A stretch of DNA of 64,000 nucleotides, from contig NC_044576.1 in assembly GCF_901933205.1 (NCBI RefSeq), positions 9,891,024 to 9,955,023 of the forward strand. The letters run 5' to 3'. The notes under the pieces were generated by a model. That model saw only the letters and a list, made by a program, of their open reading frames with translations, searched no databases and had not been told where the DNA came from. Each line of letters starts with the position of its first letter. Position 1 is the first letter of the stretch. The position numbers and the translations under genes are program-made. Shown here piece after piece: positions 1 through 12,700 of this stretch. The stretch comes from Camarhynchus parvulus. Its lineage: Eukaryota > Chordata > Aves > Passeriformes > Thraupidae.

Positions 1-2861
1 CAAACATGGATCAAGCAGCTGATGAACACATGAGTGTTCAAGGCATGCACTGGTCCGACACCCCACTGTACCTTACTCTGCTTCTCTAACATTACTCCTG
101 TTTCTCTCCTAAATTACAAATACTCTTGAAGGCAAAGCATCCACAAAAATAATTTTGTGGGTATTCAGGGGGATATAATCTGACTTTTTAATGCCTTCTA
201 AGTTGCCTTATACCAATATGTCCTATCTGCCTAGCTTACAAAACAAAAAGACAACTTGATTTTATTATTCACTGCTGCTCTCCAGATGAAAATGCAGGTC
301 TCTGGAATAGTGCAATGATTTATTTTGAAGTACTATATGAACTTTATTTCAACCTTGCCAAATGAGAGCTTTGCCTAGTGTTAAAATTGCCAAATGTCTA
401 AGCAGATTTCTAATAACCTTATCTGCTTTTTATTTGTATGGAAAAATAGCATGCTTATATCTTGTAACAAATAATTATAATTAGTTAATTATAAAGATCT
501 TTTACAAGAATCCTACCCATTAGACCACAGAGATGCTGCTTTTAAGGAAACATTAAAAATCCCTCATAGTTTTGAAGCCATGTATATTTATCTTTCATTC
601 AAACCTCTGGTTTCTGTGTACTAACCTACTTTCCTTTAAAAAAGGAATTAATAAACAACTGCAATAACTTCTGATACTGGGGTTAATTCTGAAGCTTATT
701 TAGTTTTGCATTTAAAAATTCAACTAAATATTTTTGCTTGATTTGCAACAAAGCTGGATCATTTGGATATAAAAGTCATCTCAGGACTCAAGAACCTTTT
801 TAGACCTATGTAGTCAACATTGTCCAGAAACTTTTTTTGAAGTTAGAATTTCCTTTATTTCCTATCAAAAATATATTTTATTTATTATATAGGTTTATTC
901 AGTACCAAAACATTGTCCCTAACCCAGTTTATAGTATGATTCCAGTGAAAAACTACTGGCTGAAGAACTCTGTAATCTCATAAGATTTCTTCAAAGACAA
1001 GAAACAAAACCATCTGCTCCCCCCTAACAGGCACAAACTACTCTTTTCATACCCTAAAACTAGAGATTGAACAATGTAATCAAATGCAAACAACTTTTTT
1101 TGTAAGACAGCATGAAATACAAGGGGTTTTACATATTCAAAAATATTCAGATATGAAATGAGGCAAAACCCTTTGTATGTTAATCAAATAGCCAAATGTC
1201 AGCAATAGCTCTGCTATTCAGCAGCTCACAGACGCTGCAGTGAAAGAGGGAAAAAATGTCTGAATTAATCCAATCCAAAAAAAATTTTCTTCCTCAGCCA
1301 AACTGTACCCTGTTAAACCTTTTCTACTGAAACATTTCAAGTCTATGGGAAACTATAAATGAATTTTTATATATATTTATATGTACGTAAAATAATGCCT
1401 AAGCACTTCTCTCTGGACCACTGAATACTCTTACACGCTCCAAAAAATTTCCTCTCCAAAGAAAAATATAGCACTAAAAGAAAGATTTTAGAAAACTACA
1501 GCCATGTGACATAAAACATACTATAAAAAATATTTTTTAGCCTAAATTGTAGAAATTCTTACCATGCAATAAAACACAGAGCTGCCTGAGTGAAGTGCCA
1601 GGGGAGGAGAACTTTAGACATATGCCACACTGGGAACATTTGGCTTTTTGTTGCTATTTCTGTGATGTTACACATTGATTACAACTTTTTTTCACTAATG
1701 AGCAGCAATTATCACTAATAAGCAAGTGAAATTATTTGGGAAATGCAGATAATCAATTTACCAGGTTTACCTGCAATGCATGGTGAACCACTTGGATTGT
1801 ATCAAACAGCTTTTCTCTCTGTTAATTGAAAAACACCAAGTGAGCTCCCAATACCTACTTCTAGATTAACTGAGAAGAGGGTAAAACCTGAGTTCATATA
1901 TTTTACTGAAAATTGCTCTTTATTTATTTACAGATACTTGCTGTCTCATGTCCTAATTATTTTTAACTTACGGGTTACTGCACTCAGGTAAGAGATGCAT
2001 CTCCTTCCTGGTTTTTTTTAATGCAAATCTCTTTTCCAAATTGGAAATTAATTTGTATGACCTTTTCAGTATTTTTTGAAGAGCAGGTTGATTAACTCAG
2101 ATCGTGTCAAAATATTTGACTGAAGAAAGGAGTGAATTGACTTCAGTCGTATCAACAGAAGTAAAATTCATTCTGTCTCAAAGTCTGTACCTGCAACAGA
2201 TTTTGTGTCTGCCAAGTCCAAGAGTTGGTTTTACTCCCCATGCAGGTGATTAATGGCACATGATTAATTCCTCAATGGAGATAAATACCACAAGACCAGT
2301 GACTGCCATCATCCTGCTGCTACTCCACCTGAACAGAGTTAGGAGGAACTCAGCTGACGAGCAGACAAAATTCAATTCACGATTTAGGGAGTGCTGCTTT
2401 ATCCTGAGGACTTCAGTTCAGACATTATCCAGTGAGCTTCAATTAAGACATCATTCTGGTAGCATGAGCAGTGGCATCTGATTAGCCCAGTTCTGGTATT
2501 TTAAACACAAATCACTGATTTTGTTTTTTTTTCCTAACAGCTATCTGGGCATAAGAGAATGGAAGAGAGGAAGCGAGGATTTGAGATTATAAATAGAAAA
2601 CAAACACCCACAGAAAAAAGGTAATTATGTTCTCTGAAATTTTACTCAACTGCTGCTAATGGTAGGAGCAACCTGGACACAGTGAGTGTCCAGATCACAG
2701 CCAGGGTTAACTGTTCTCTGTTAACTCACTGAATGGCAGATTTTGGTACCTCTGATGTGGGGAAATGGCTCAAGCCAAGTAACCAGTGAGAGGTGTGCAC
2801 TCTCTGGTTTATGGAACCTTTTAGTAAGCCTTGGCAAGTGCTATCTATACTAATCCTACCA
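1..2861 (-). other. NRG3: NRG3 intron downstream of the exon, distal part
   Basis: This is AT-rich sequence without recognisable repeats or exons. The only ORF over 70 codons (+ 2260-2481) resembles no protein. I assign it to NRG3 by continuity: no other gene, CpG-rich promoter or terminal exon is visible between here and the exon at 55948. That assignment is inference. Confidence 0.55.
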
Positions 2862-2867
2862 ATAATA
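2862..2867. repeat. Target-site duplication, left copy
   Basis: ATAATA abuts the TG end of the LTR and pairs with ATAATG at 3181-3186, with one mismatch (A versus G) at the last base. Confidence 0.6.
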
Positions 2868-3180
2868 TGGTGTCATTATAGTGCAAGAGTTCTATTGTCA
2901 TCACATTGCAAGGGTTCCATATTACTAGAGTTTTGTACCTCCTTGATGTTTCTTGTAGGCCGCTCCTCTAGGCACTGACTCTTCCCGGTCCTCACAGCAG
3001 CCAACTGACTCCAGCTCCCACCAATCCACTCTTTTATAACACTCTTCTTATTGGCTACAGGTGTGGCCTGTTAACATCAGGCCTGCTCCTAATCTTTAGT
3101 AATTGGTTCAGCTGCAACTCTTTAGGGGGTAAGATGACTTTCTATACTACCTTTATTTACTTATATTCTATCCCCCTACA
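2868..3180 (-). mobile_element. Solo LTR of an endogenous retrovirus (ERVK-like by 6-bp duplication)
   Basis: Read on the minus strand the segment starts TGTAGGGGGATAG and ends ATGACACCA, giving the TG...CA termini of an LTR. It is 313 bp long. A TATA box (TTATAAAAG) sits at 3031-3039, about 140 bp into the element, and a CCAAT-like CCAATAAG lies upstream of it at about 3048-3055. Flanks are a 6-bp duplication matching at 5 of 6 positions (ATAATA at 2862-2867, ATAATG at 3181-3186), a length typical of ERVK-class integration. No gag, pol or env sequence adjoins it, so it is a solo LTR left by recombination. Its sense direction is the same as NRG3. The family name is not identified; the ends were deduced from termini and duplication, not from a library match. 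Confidence 0.72.
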
Positions 3181-3186
3181 ATAATG
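3181..3186. repeat. Target-site duplication, right copy
   Basis: ATAATG directly follows the CA terminus of the LTR and is the partner of the left copy at 2862-2867. Confidence 0.6.
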
Positions 3187-6100
3187 ATCTTGATAAAGAT
3201 CACAGTATTTAAAGTTCTGTGGAAGGCACGGTGACAACAGTTAAAAAGTCAGAACTGGTATTTATGTAAATTATTGCACCACAGTGGACACTACATCTTC
3301 AGAAAAAATTTGTAGAGCAAACAAGCCTACCATTCCTCCCCCAAAAATTAAGATGTAAAACTTCAGTCAAAGCCCTAGAACTTTTCACTGTTAAGAAAAA
3401 AACAAACCAGCAAACAAGCAACAACTGGTGAAAGTATTTAGCTTTGACAGTTAAGATGAGATTTTTCAAGGAGCCTAATGAATGCTCCAGCTGCATTTTG
3501 GATTAAATTAAGTGGCTAATTTATGTTGTGCTTCTTTGTTGGCTGCTAGTGATGGGCAAGCCCAGCAGCACAGATGCAGAATGGCAGTAATGGACTTTGC
3601 ATGACATGATTATTCAGCAGTAAATGAGGCTGGGGACAGCCCAATACTGCTGTCACTTAAAGCTGTATTAAAGTGCCTGACATGGGCAAGTTTAACTAAA
3701 CACTGAGATGGCAGCTCCCAGAGTGATCACTGCGAGTGTGTGGTTAGGAATGACAAGACTCAAACCAAAGGAGCTCTGTTCAGCAGCAAAAACTCCAAAA
3801 TCAGCCAAAAGGCTTTTAAAAAAATTACCTATTAACCTCCTTTCAAATAATTTTATCTTCTCGGATGCCCCTGGGGTTTATTTCTTCCTTCACAAAGTAA
3901 ACTGCTCTCGTTACTCTTTGTGAGGCTTAACAAAAGAGACTGAGTAAAAATGTCAAAGTCAGTCAGTATTTTCTCAGACGCCTTGTTTCCCAGTTATGGC
4001 TAAGACTTCCACGCTGAATAAAAAGAATAAATGATAGGAAATAATATGCTTGTCCCCAGTTGATCAGATTCTTACTCAAAAACAACAAACCTGAGAGGAA
4101 AATACTGCACTCCTGCTGTTACCGGATCAGTCTGGATCTTTTATTTTACTTTGAGGTCAAGACAGATATATATCTCTATATTTGCAGTGTTGAACCCACA
4201 TTGTCTGAACAACACCTAACACTTTGCACAATAAACTCCCAGGAGCATGAACACGTATTGTGCTTAATGTCCAGGACTCTCACTCAGGCTCCCACATGCT
4301 ACATAAAGCAAATGAACAGCTAAAAGGATCTAAAACATTTGAGGAAAAGCAGCAATACATTAGTCTTTCCACCTCAAGCTCAGTGGGTATTTGCTGGGAT
4401 GTACTTCACACAGACAGAGTTTCAAGTTCACAGAAAGCTGACTAGCAGATAAAAGGTCCTGATAACCTTCAAAGCTCTGCATTGCTGTTGAAAAATGCTC
4501 ACTTCCCACCAAAGTCTCCAATGGATTAGCAGCTTCGTGGTGTGTGAGCCCTCCCCACGGCCTTTCATTATGTTTCATAGTCACTTAAGCCTTTTCCTAA
4601 TAAAACGACAACGCCAAGGGTGAGATTATGAAATACCCCAAAGTTAAGTTGATAACAGTTTAATTAAATGTTGCTCCCTAACAACATTTCTGGCATGGTT
4701 CTGGCAATAAAAAGGAAAAGTGAATGTTGCAATTGCTTCCTTTGCTTTTCCCATGACACTGCCTTTCAGAGCATGCTGCAGAAGGTCTGGTTACATGACA
4801 TGGTTGCTAAAGTCAGTTTTACACTGGGCACAAAAAATACATTTATCTTTGAGTTTGGTTTGGAGAAGGCTCTGTATGATCAGATTTTGTCTGCTGCTTT
4901 TTAATTAAAATAATAGGGACAGGTCCTCAAAGGGAGCAAGCAAACCTAGCTCCATTTAAGGGAGTATTTTCCACACCTTCCCTCAAAGTCAACAGCAAAA
5001 ACTTCCTATTAAATCCACACTGTGCTTTCTGTGGAGATGCATATTTCTGTACAGAGGAAGTTCATGGCACTTATAAGCAGGATTTATTTGCTTAATCAAG
5101 ACAGTAAATGCATATTTCTCTTCTGTAATTATTCTTTTGGCTATTGCTTTATTCCTTCATGCTGCAAGCAATGGCTCTAAGTGCCGCAGCCTTGCTTTCA
5201 CCCTACAAGTCACCTGTGATGGCTAAGCAGATAAATGGTTCCCTAATATCTTCTGTGAGATAGCTTCTTCTACAGCGTTATATTTTTTATATATTATATT
5301 TTTTCTGTATGTAAACCAACTCTGATTCAACTTCAGCTTGGAAATTTTACTTTGATAAGGGCTTGGGGTCAGTGCCTCATCATCTGCTGTTGTTGAAGCA
5401 GGCAATGTGTGACATGTCCCAAAACATACAAAACATCAGCTATTTTCTGTGGAAGACATGGAGAGGAGTGATTAATTTTACATTGCCCCTTAAAACTGGA
5501 CTGCTCTTATGGCTGTGAATTATATGGCATAATAATTATATTTGTTAAAAACACACACACCCTTCTAGTAGACTTTCAGCACAATTATCCCTTACAACAC
5601 CCCAAAATAAGGACACACCTACATTGTGTTAAATCAGTAGTATGTGAGGGTATATAGGAGTTTTACCAGGGCAAACTGGATTAACCAAACTAAATTAAAA
5701 AAAGGCATAATGTCACAGAAATTAAATAAGAAAAAAAATGAGTTCATTTTCAAAAGTAGAAATGTCAATAAAAATATGGACAAGGAACACTTGATCGCCT
5801 AAGAAGCAAAACCAATTAAATCCCAATGTGACACTTTGCCATGGCACATTTACTAGGCAGTGTAAAAAGCCATGAACTCTGACTCAGACATCCCGTATCA
5901 CACACAGAACAGCCAGAAAATCATTTCTCACGTCTGCAAAAGCAACAGCTTGAAGCAGTAGTTCATGGCATCATAGATCTCAGCACACTGGAACAACCTT
6001 CACTCCTCTCCTGACCCATAACACACATTTTACTGATGTTTCTCCCCAGACCAACACTTATTTTCTGACTCAGCTGCAGCACTTACTGATTTGTCTCCTC

Positions 6101-9100
6101 AGCAAAACTCCTGGCTTCACTTTTGCCATGAGAACCATCATTCCCAGACTTGGCTTTTAGGATAACAACAGGAAACAACCCCTTTTGCTCTACAGCAACA
6201 GAATCAGTGTTCCACAGGAGCACTGCTGCCTTTTCCAGCTGATTACGCTGCTGCCTAACCAACAACCGAAGGGGTTTCTTTTCTTGAAGAGGAACTGGAC
6301 TTTCCTCTTTTTTAATTTTACCTTTCCTGCCTACCTCAGCTTCTGTCTTAAACCATCTGGCATGACAACACGGGTCAACAGGAGGGCTGACAGCATTTTA
6401 CAACACTGATCCGTGGCACTCCGTGCTGAGCAAACAGCACTGGGAAGCAATCCAGCAGACAGGAGGGTTTTTCAGACACTACTTGTCTCCTCCCTAAAAA
6501 GCTGCAATTTAGCAGTAGGTGCAGAAAGGCACAGCAGCAAAGAGAAGGGCTCAGACACTTCATACCCTCTATTTTGGACAATAGAACATTATTTCTTCAT
6601 TGTATTCATAACAAATGCTCTTGAAAACACCAAGTGAAACACTAACAGCTAAACACAAATGGCATTTGATTATTTTACAAAGGTGCCCCTGTGGCTTTGG
6701 ACACAGCTTCAGTTGTTTATTTGCCCCTATATAAGACAAACTAGGCAGAACAGACACAGATGTGTGTGGCAAGTGGGTGAGCAGCTCAGCCCAGCTCCTG
6801 AGCACAGCACTCTTGCCTCTTCAGGCAGGTGGAGGAATAAGAGCACTGCTGCCAGAGCAGTTCTCACACACAGCCTTTGCTTTCTCTAGCAATGGACTGC
6901 TTGACTGGTCCATCTCAGGAGCTGAGGTCTTCTAATTCAGTGACATTAAACTAATGAACTGCGTAACTTCTTACCTGTGTGATACTTTGGATTTTTAGAG
7001 TTGTAACAAACTTATTAATCAAGAATGATTAAACTTACAGTAAGAAACCATTTTTCTCTGTAATACTTCCTAGTTGTAGATAACCTGAAGTGGTTCCTTT
7101 CTGCTTTCTGTTCCAAAAAAAAACCACCCAAAGAAGCAGAGCACCCACAACATGACGGTTCACATTAACAGCATTCTTAAGGAAAGTAAGATTCATTTCA
7201 TACATTGCTAGAAATGTGCCTGGACAAAATGGGATGGATCATTACACAACACATGATTAGATCAGTAAGTTAGATTGGAACGAATTAGGAGTTGTGTGCT
7301 TGTGCATAACTCAAATGGAAAAAAAAGTTACTTTAGTTAAATGTGTGTGTACATGTTTTAGTGAAAATAGAAAACTAGAAAAGATTACAGAAATAAAGGA
7401 GGAAACTATACACTAGATAGCTGGTTTAGGTATTCACACAGACAAAAGGAATTTGAGAGATCAGTAATCTTCCATTTACAGCTCTTCAGTTGTATTTTTG
7501 CTCATGAAACTTTGAATTTTAGAACTGATTCCTCTGACATTTTCTGTCATGAATTAAGATTAATTTTATCTTATACAGTAATGCATTTATGCATTTAGCC
7601 ACTTAAAATTTTTTCATAAGATACAGGGGCATTTGTTGGCATTTATCTTTCCATCCCCGACAGTCTAAAATATCTTTGACAGATGCAATGATAAAAAGAT
7701 GTGAATGCCAGATTACATGAAGAAATCACAATAACATTATTTCTTGGGAATTATTATTAGAACTGTAAGTTAGCATCTAGTGCGGCACCTGCGATACAAA
7801 AATACGTTTTTCATCTATTTTTTAATCACTTATATTCATTTCAGATACAATTCTGTCAACTTTTAAATGAAAATTATTATGTCATCTGAAATTACTTTTG
7901 TTCACTAACTATACAAACAGTTTCAAATCAGTTCACATTTTTATCACACTGCACAAGAGAAATCTCACGTTAATATCCAGGAGCGCAGCAGAATCACATT
8001 CTTCAAAAAGACATAGATCTCTTCCCAGTTAAGAAAGCAAAATTATGGTCAAGATTCTCTGCTTCTTGCCATCACTCTTTCAGTGAATTCATGCCCTCCT
8101 GCAACTCAGTTTCTGTTCTCACCTGTGCTCCAGTCCCAGCTCACCTTTCCATGAAATCAGGTGGAGTCGTGGCTCTGCAGGGCAGCTCTGGCCTCTGACA
8201 GATCCCTCTGTGCTGTTCCCAACTAAATGGGTCACGTATGATCAAAGGTTGGCAGAGGTATTTTACCAAATATTTCTAACAAATTGCAGGAAAAAAAAAG
8301 AAAAAATACCAGAAGCACCGAACCTAACAAACAATGTTGTGGTTAAAAGAAGAAAAGGTTACCTTTGGTTTCCAAAATGGAAAGATCTTCTGCAATTTTT
8401 TTTTCTGTTTGGCTAAATAAAAAAACTCACACAGATGCATTCAGGCTTCTTAGTGAATAAAAGAACTTAATGCATAATCATTTGCTGAAGAAAATGAAAA
8501 ATAAAGTTAATGAAAATTATGATGTCATTTTACATTCAAGTCAGATGATGAAAAGAAGTATCAATATTTGCATTTCCTCTCTTACTTATTACAAAGGTAA
8601 ATAAGAGAAGAAAGTAAAAATGGTATCTAAAGAGGCAATTTAATTATTTTAAAGTTATTAAAAGTTTCACAGAGTTGATGTATTTGGAATATATATAATG
8701 CAGCTAGAGCAATTTAAATATAGGCAATGTTAGAAAGAAAAACAGCACAAGAGCAATCAAAACTGCCTTTTCATAGATTTTCAAAACTGAGGGTGGGAGT
8801 CAATCCTGACTGTTAATCCACTTTTCATATTCATGCTCCTCCTTCAGGTTATTGCACAAGTACACGTTCATAAAAGCACTTATGGAACAAAGTGAGTTTA
8901 AGTTATTTATTTAGTTAAAGCCAGGCCTTATTTTGATGGCATTCTCTGAAGTCTGTAACTCTTTTACTGAGGCACTTTGAAGAGGAGGCTGCATTATGGG
9001 AGCTGTATCAAACAAGACTGTTAAACTGCTTTGCACATCTCTGTGGCCATTAGAAATCTCAATACTTTCAGTTGTTCCTTTATGTTTTTGCCTAAATACA

Positions 9101-9611
9101 GAATTTAACGTGAAACCAAGTACTAGGTGAGAAATTCTTGATATCACAAATATGGAGTAAATAAGCAAAGGTGTCTAGAATAGAATAACTTCCTGGCATT
9201 TCAGTTGTGATGATCTAAGCCAAAACAATGGACTGCAGCTCATTACTTTTAGAACTTGTGTTTGCATAAAGCTGATAAAATATTGTACTGTAGCTGTGGA
9301 TAATTAGAAAGCTGCAGAGAGAAGTTTAGTTTAGAGTTATATCACATACTTTTTCTAGCAGTAAAATGACATAAATAAATAAGGACTAGTATAGCTTTGA
9401 CAGGACAAGAAAAATAGGACAATCAAAACTAAGTCTAAATTCCTTTTTACCTACCCAGAGCACAGCATTGCAGATAAGCAGAGAATTGAGTATCAATAAG
9501 CAATTATTTGTCTGAATCACAAAACATCAAGTAGCAGAAAATACATTATTCCAGAGTATTTCTAGAAAAATAACAAATGGAGTCATTTTACCTAGATGCA
9601 AGGGAAATCTT
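3187..9611 (-). other. NRG3: NRG3 intron between solo LTR and CR1 fragment
   Basis: This is unique AT-rich DNA. Short ORFs are scattered over both strands with no recognisable product. The minus-strand ORF at 8911-9168 (85 codons, hydrophobic start, polar tail) lies on the NRG3 strand, but I do not recognise it and see no supporting splice context. A short CA run sits near 5549-5560. Confidence 0.55.
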
Positions 9612-9757
9612 TTACCATTGGAACAGGTTGCCTGGGGAAGCTGTGCAGTCCTAGGTTTTTAAGATTAATCTGGATAAAGTCCTGAGCAGCCTGGTGGCAC
9701 CTGAGCTGACCCTGCTTCCAGCCTCAGGTTAGGGACCTGAGGTTTCACCCTGAATCA
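9612..9757 (+). mobile_element. CR1 LINE 3' end fragment
   Basis: The order 'attggaacaggttgcctggg', then 'ctggataaagtcctgagcag', 'cctggt', 'gagctgaccctgcttccagc', 'aggttagggacctgaggtt', 'ccctgaatcatgc' is the CR1 terminal region in diverged form, ending near the usual 'gaattattctatga' tail. About 145 bp remain. It is antisense to NRG3. The copy is clearly old, with many substitutions and small indels. Confidence 0.85.
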
Positions 9758-12700
9758 TGCAGGGGTTTTGGGACCCCCATTTTACAAATACTTTTTAAGT
9801 AAGGAGGTAACTCACAGGCACACCAACTACTGCTCTAGAGGACAGAAGTTACAGACAACAGGGAACATAAATAAAAAACTACATGTGGGAGCATAATAAG
9901 TAGCATAAAGCAAAATAAAACTTCAAAAAATTAAATTAACACCTCCTTGAAGGTAAAAAGGTAATAACTATTAAGCAATACTCAGAGATAAAAGACTGGA
10001 GAAAAGAATTAGAGAAAAAAGATTTGTATGCTAGTAAATAATCTATTCTAGACCAAAAACCACTTCAAACATATTGCACAGAGAGGCCAGTGCATGAAGA
10101 CAGAGACAGCAAAGAGGGAAGGGATACTCTAAATTATTCTAACAAGTCTGTTGCTCCTTGCACTGCAGGGCTCTGCACAATTAACTAAAAGACAATTGGG
10201 AAATAAACATGAGGTTGGCAAAAAAACCTCTCAATAAACCGAAGGCTCTCATTTATTACTGAATTATAAAAGAGGTTCTAGGCTCTAGCATGAAAGAAAT
10301 AAGGAGTTCTGAATAATAGATGCAGGTGTTCATATGTGGCCTTATGAATAATTCAGAAAATTTAACATTACAGACTTTTTTAAGGGAAAAAAAGATAACA
10401 TAGACACCAGAAGTAATGGTAATACCAAAACAAGCAGGGAGTGAGAAATGGCTGCAGAGCTGTGACAAATGATGGAAGAGGAAAGGAAAACACCCAGAGA
10501 AGAAAAGGGCTAAAAAGCTGTTCTTAAGAACAATGACACAAGTAATGACAGGGAGAGACAGACTCCTTTGAAGAGCAGATGACTTTGCAAGCAGGTTCTT
10601 CAGCACAGCTGTGCTACCAACACGAGCATCCACATTTTTTACAACACTGAGAGCAAAAAAAGGAAGGATAAGGTGAAGGTATCAAAGTGATTGAGCAAGC
10701 AATAAAGATGACAAAAGTGTAAATTAAATGATTGATGGTACACATCTTGGCACTACAAAATGAAGAGTACAGAATGGGAGAAAAAGTAATGTTACATCAT
10801 AGGGGGTATTATGGGAAGATAATTCCCTGACAAGTGAATCATGTACTGCTAGTTTCATGAATTTTTATTAGCATGCTCTATATTAAGAGAAAAAACTCTA
10901 CAAATTTAAACTGAAGAAAGATTTAGGGAAATGGAGCATATTTTGGGACTGGGGAGGAAGAGAATGGGCTTTTTGAAGAGTGAACAGCCTCTCCACCACG
11001 TTTGCCACAGTTCCAAATGGGAACAGACTGTGTTCCATTTTTGCTAAACTAGCACCACCAGAACCAGGAACAGGCTGGACATCCAGTAAGGTGTCTGGAG
11101 CACATTTCAATTCTGAATTCACAAGGCATTTGCCACAGTAAGAGCTATACCTGCAGACTTTCAGTCGATCTCGAATTTTCTTTGCACAAGGACTGTTTGA
11201 CTTTCACTGAGCATGGCTGAGCAGACTGAAGGGGATGTTTACCAAACTGATTCATGGCCTACAGATGCTAAACCCAATCCACAAAGGTGTTGAGGCAATG
11301 AAACCATCAAAATAGCTGACACATGGATACTAAAACGTCTTAAAAGTATAGAAAAAATTACAAATCACTTGAAGAAACAAGGCAATGTCATTACATTACT
11401 CACCCATTGAGGAAACAACTCCTGACATAAAAGTTGGATAAAGCAGCATCAGTGCCAAGGCATACATTTGAATTGTCTTTCAGCTGTCCTCTATCCACAT
11501 CAATTTCATCAGTCAAGTAAGAACCTTTGACCCAATACTGACAAGTAAGATATTGGCCATCCAGTGTAGTTCTCACAAATCACAACTTGCATTCAGCAAA
11601 AAATAAAAACCAGAATTTCCATATTTACCCTGAGGTTTAAAATTTTCATAGTTTTTTTGGAACAAACACTTGACTAGAACATGTGCTTAAAAGTAGTAAT
11701 TTTTTGAAAAAAACACATGAATACCTATTTAACTTCAAAGAAACAGCATAATTTTAGACAATTACATCTATTTTTTCTCTCCAGTTCACCTTTAAATAAC
11801 TTTATGGAATAAATTTAAAGTGACTTGATTTGTTCTATAGGATTTCTATAAGATCACTCACCTTCTCCCACCAATGGTCAGCCATCTTATTTTAAGACAG
11901 GATTCACTACTAATTGAAAGAATGAGATGGTCTGGTACCACCTTACCTTGAAAAGAGACTGCATCAGGCAAGAGAAATTTTTAAAACATGCTAGACAGAT
12001 TCACAAGAAAAGGCTGACAAATAAAATATTCACTTGTCTTTGTAATTTTCATCATTCACTAAACAAACACTCAGCTGAGGCCACTTCCTTGGTTTTGACT
12101 TAAGCAAATTACCTAAAGTACAGAAGCATAAAAAACCTTCAGGTAGCAAAATTCAGAAGTCACAGTCTCATACTCTCAACTTGAGTTTAATAAAGTCTTG
12201 TATTTTTGTGATACGCTTCCTAAAACAATGCACTGAGTGCAACTGTTTGCAGCTCAACAATTTTAAAGGTCTACTTTGTCAGCCACTGTAATGTACAAAA
12301 TCTCCAGCCCAGCTGGCTTTATATTCAGTGCACAGACTCTACTTCATGGCCTCGAAGAAAAATATGGCACAGAAGACATCCAGACTTTTCTCATCAGCAG
12401 CAAATCATCCTTATCTTGAAAGCAAATTTAAATTATTTGAATGAGAGTAATGAGCACAGTGTAGAATAAACACAGAAAATGATGTGTCTGGTATTTTTCA
12501 TTAATATCCCATGCATGTACGTATTATACTGATAAATACATATTTTTGTTTTTCTAAAGCTGATTAACTGTATTTAACACTGCTGTATTCTTTTTCAGAG
12601 CATTCATATTTTATGAACTGGTAAAGTTAGTGTATATTGTGATTTCCATTTTTCAAATGCTGCATTACTTCTGGGTACAGGAGAGGGCATTATGATAACA

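Noticed and set aside
10256..10633. 125-codon minus-strand ORF
   Set aside because: It is a hydrophobic translation of the complement of purine-rich DNA and resembles no known protein.
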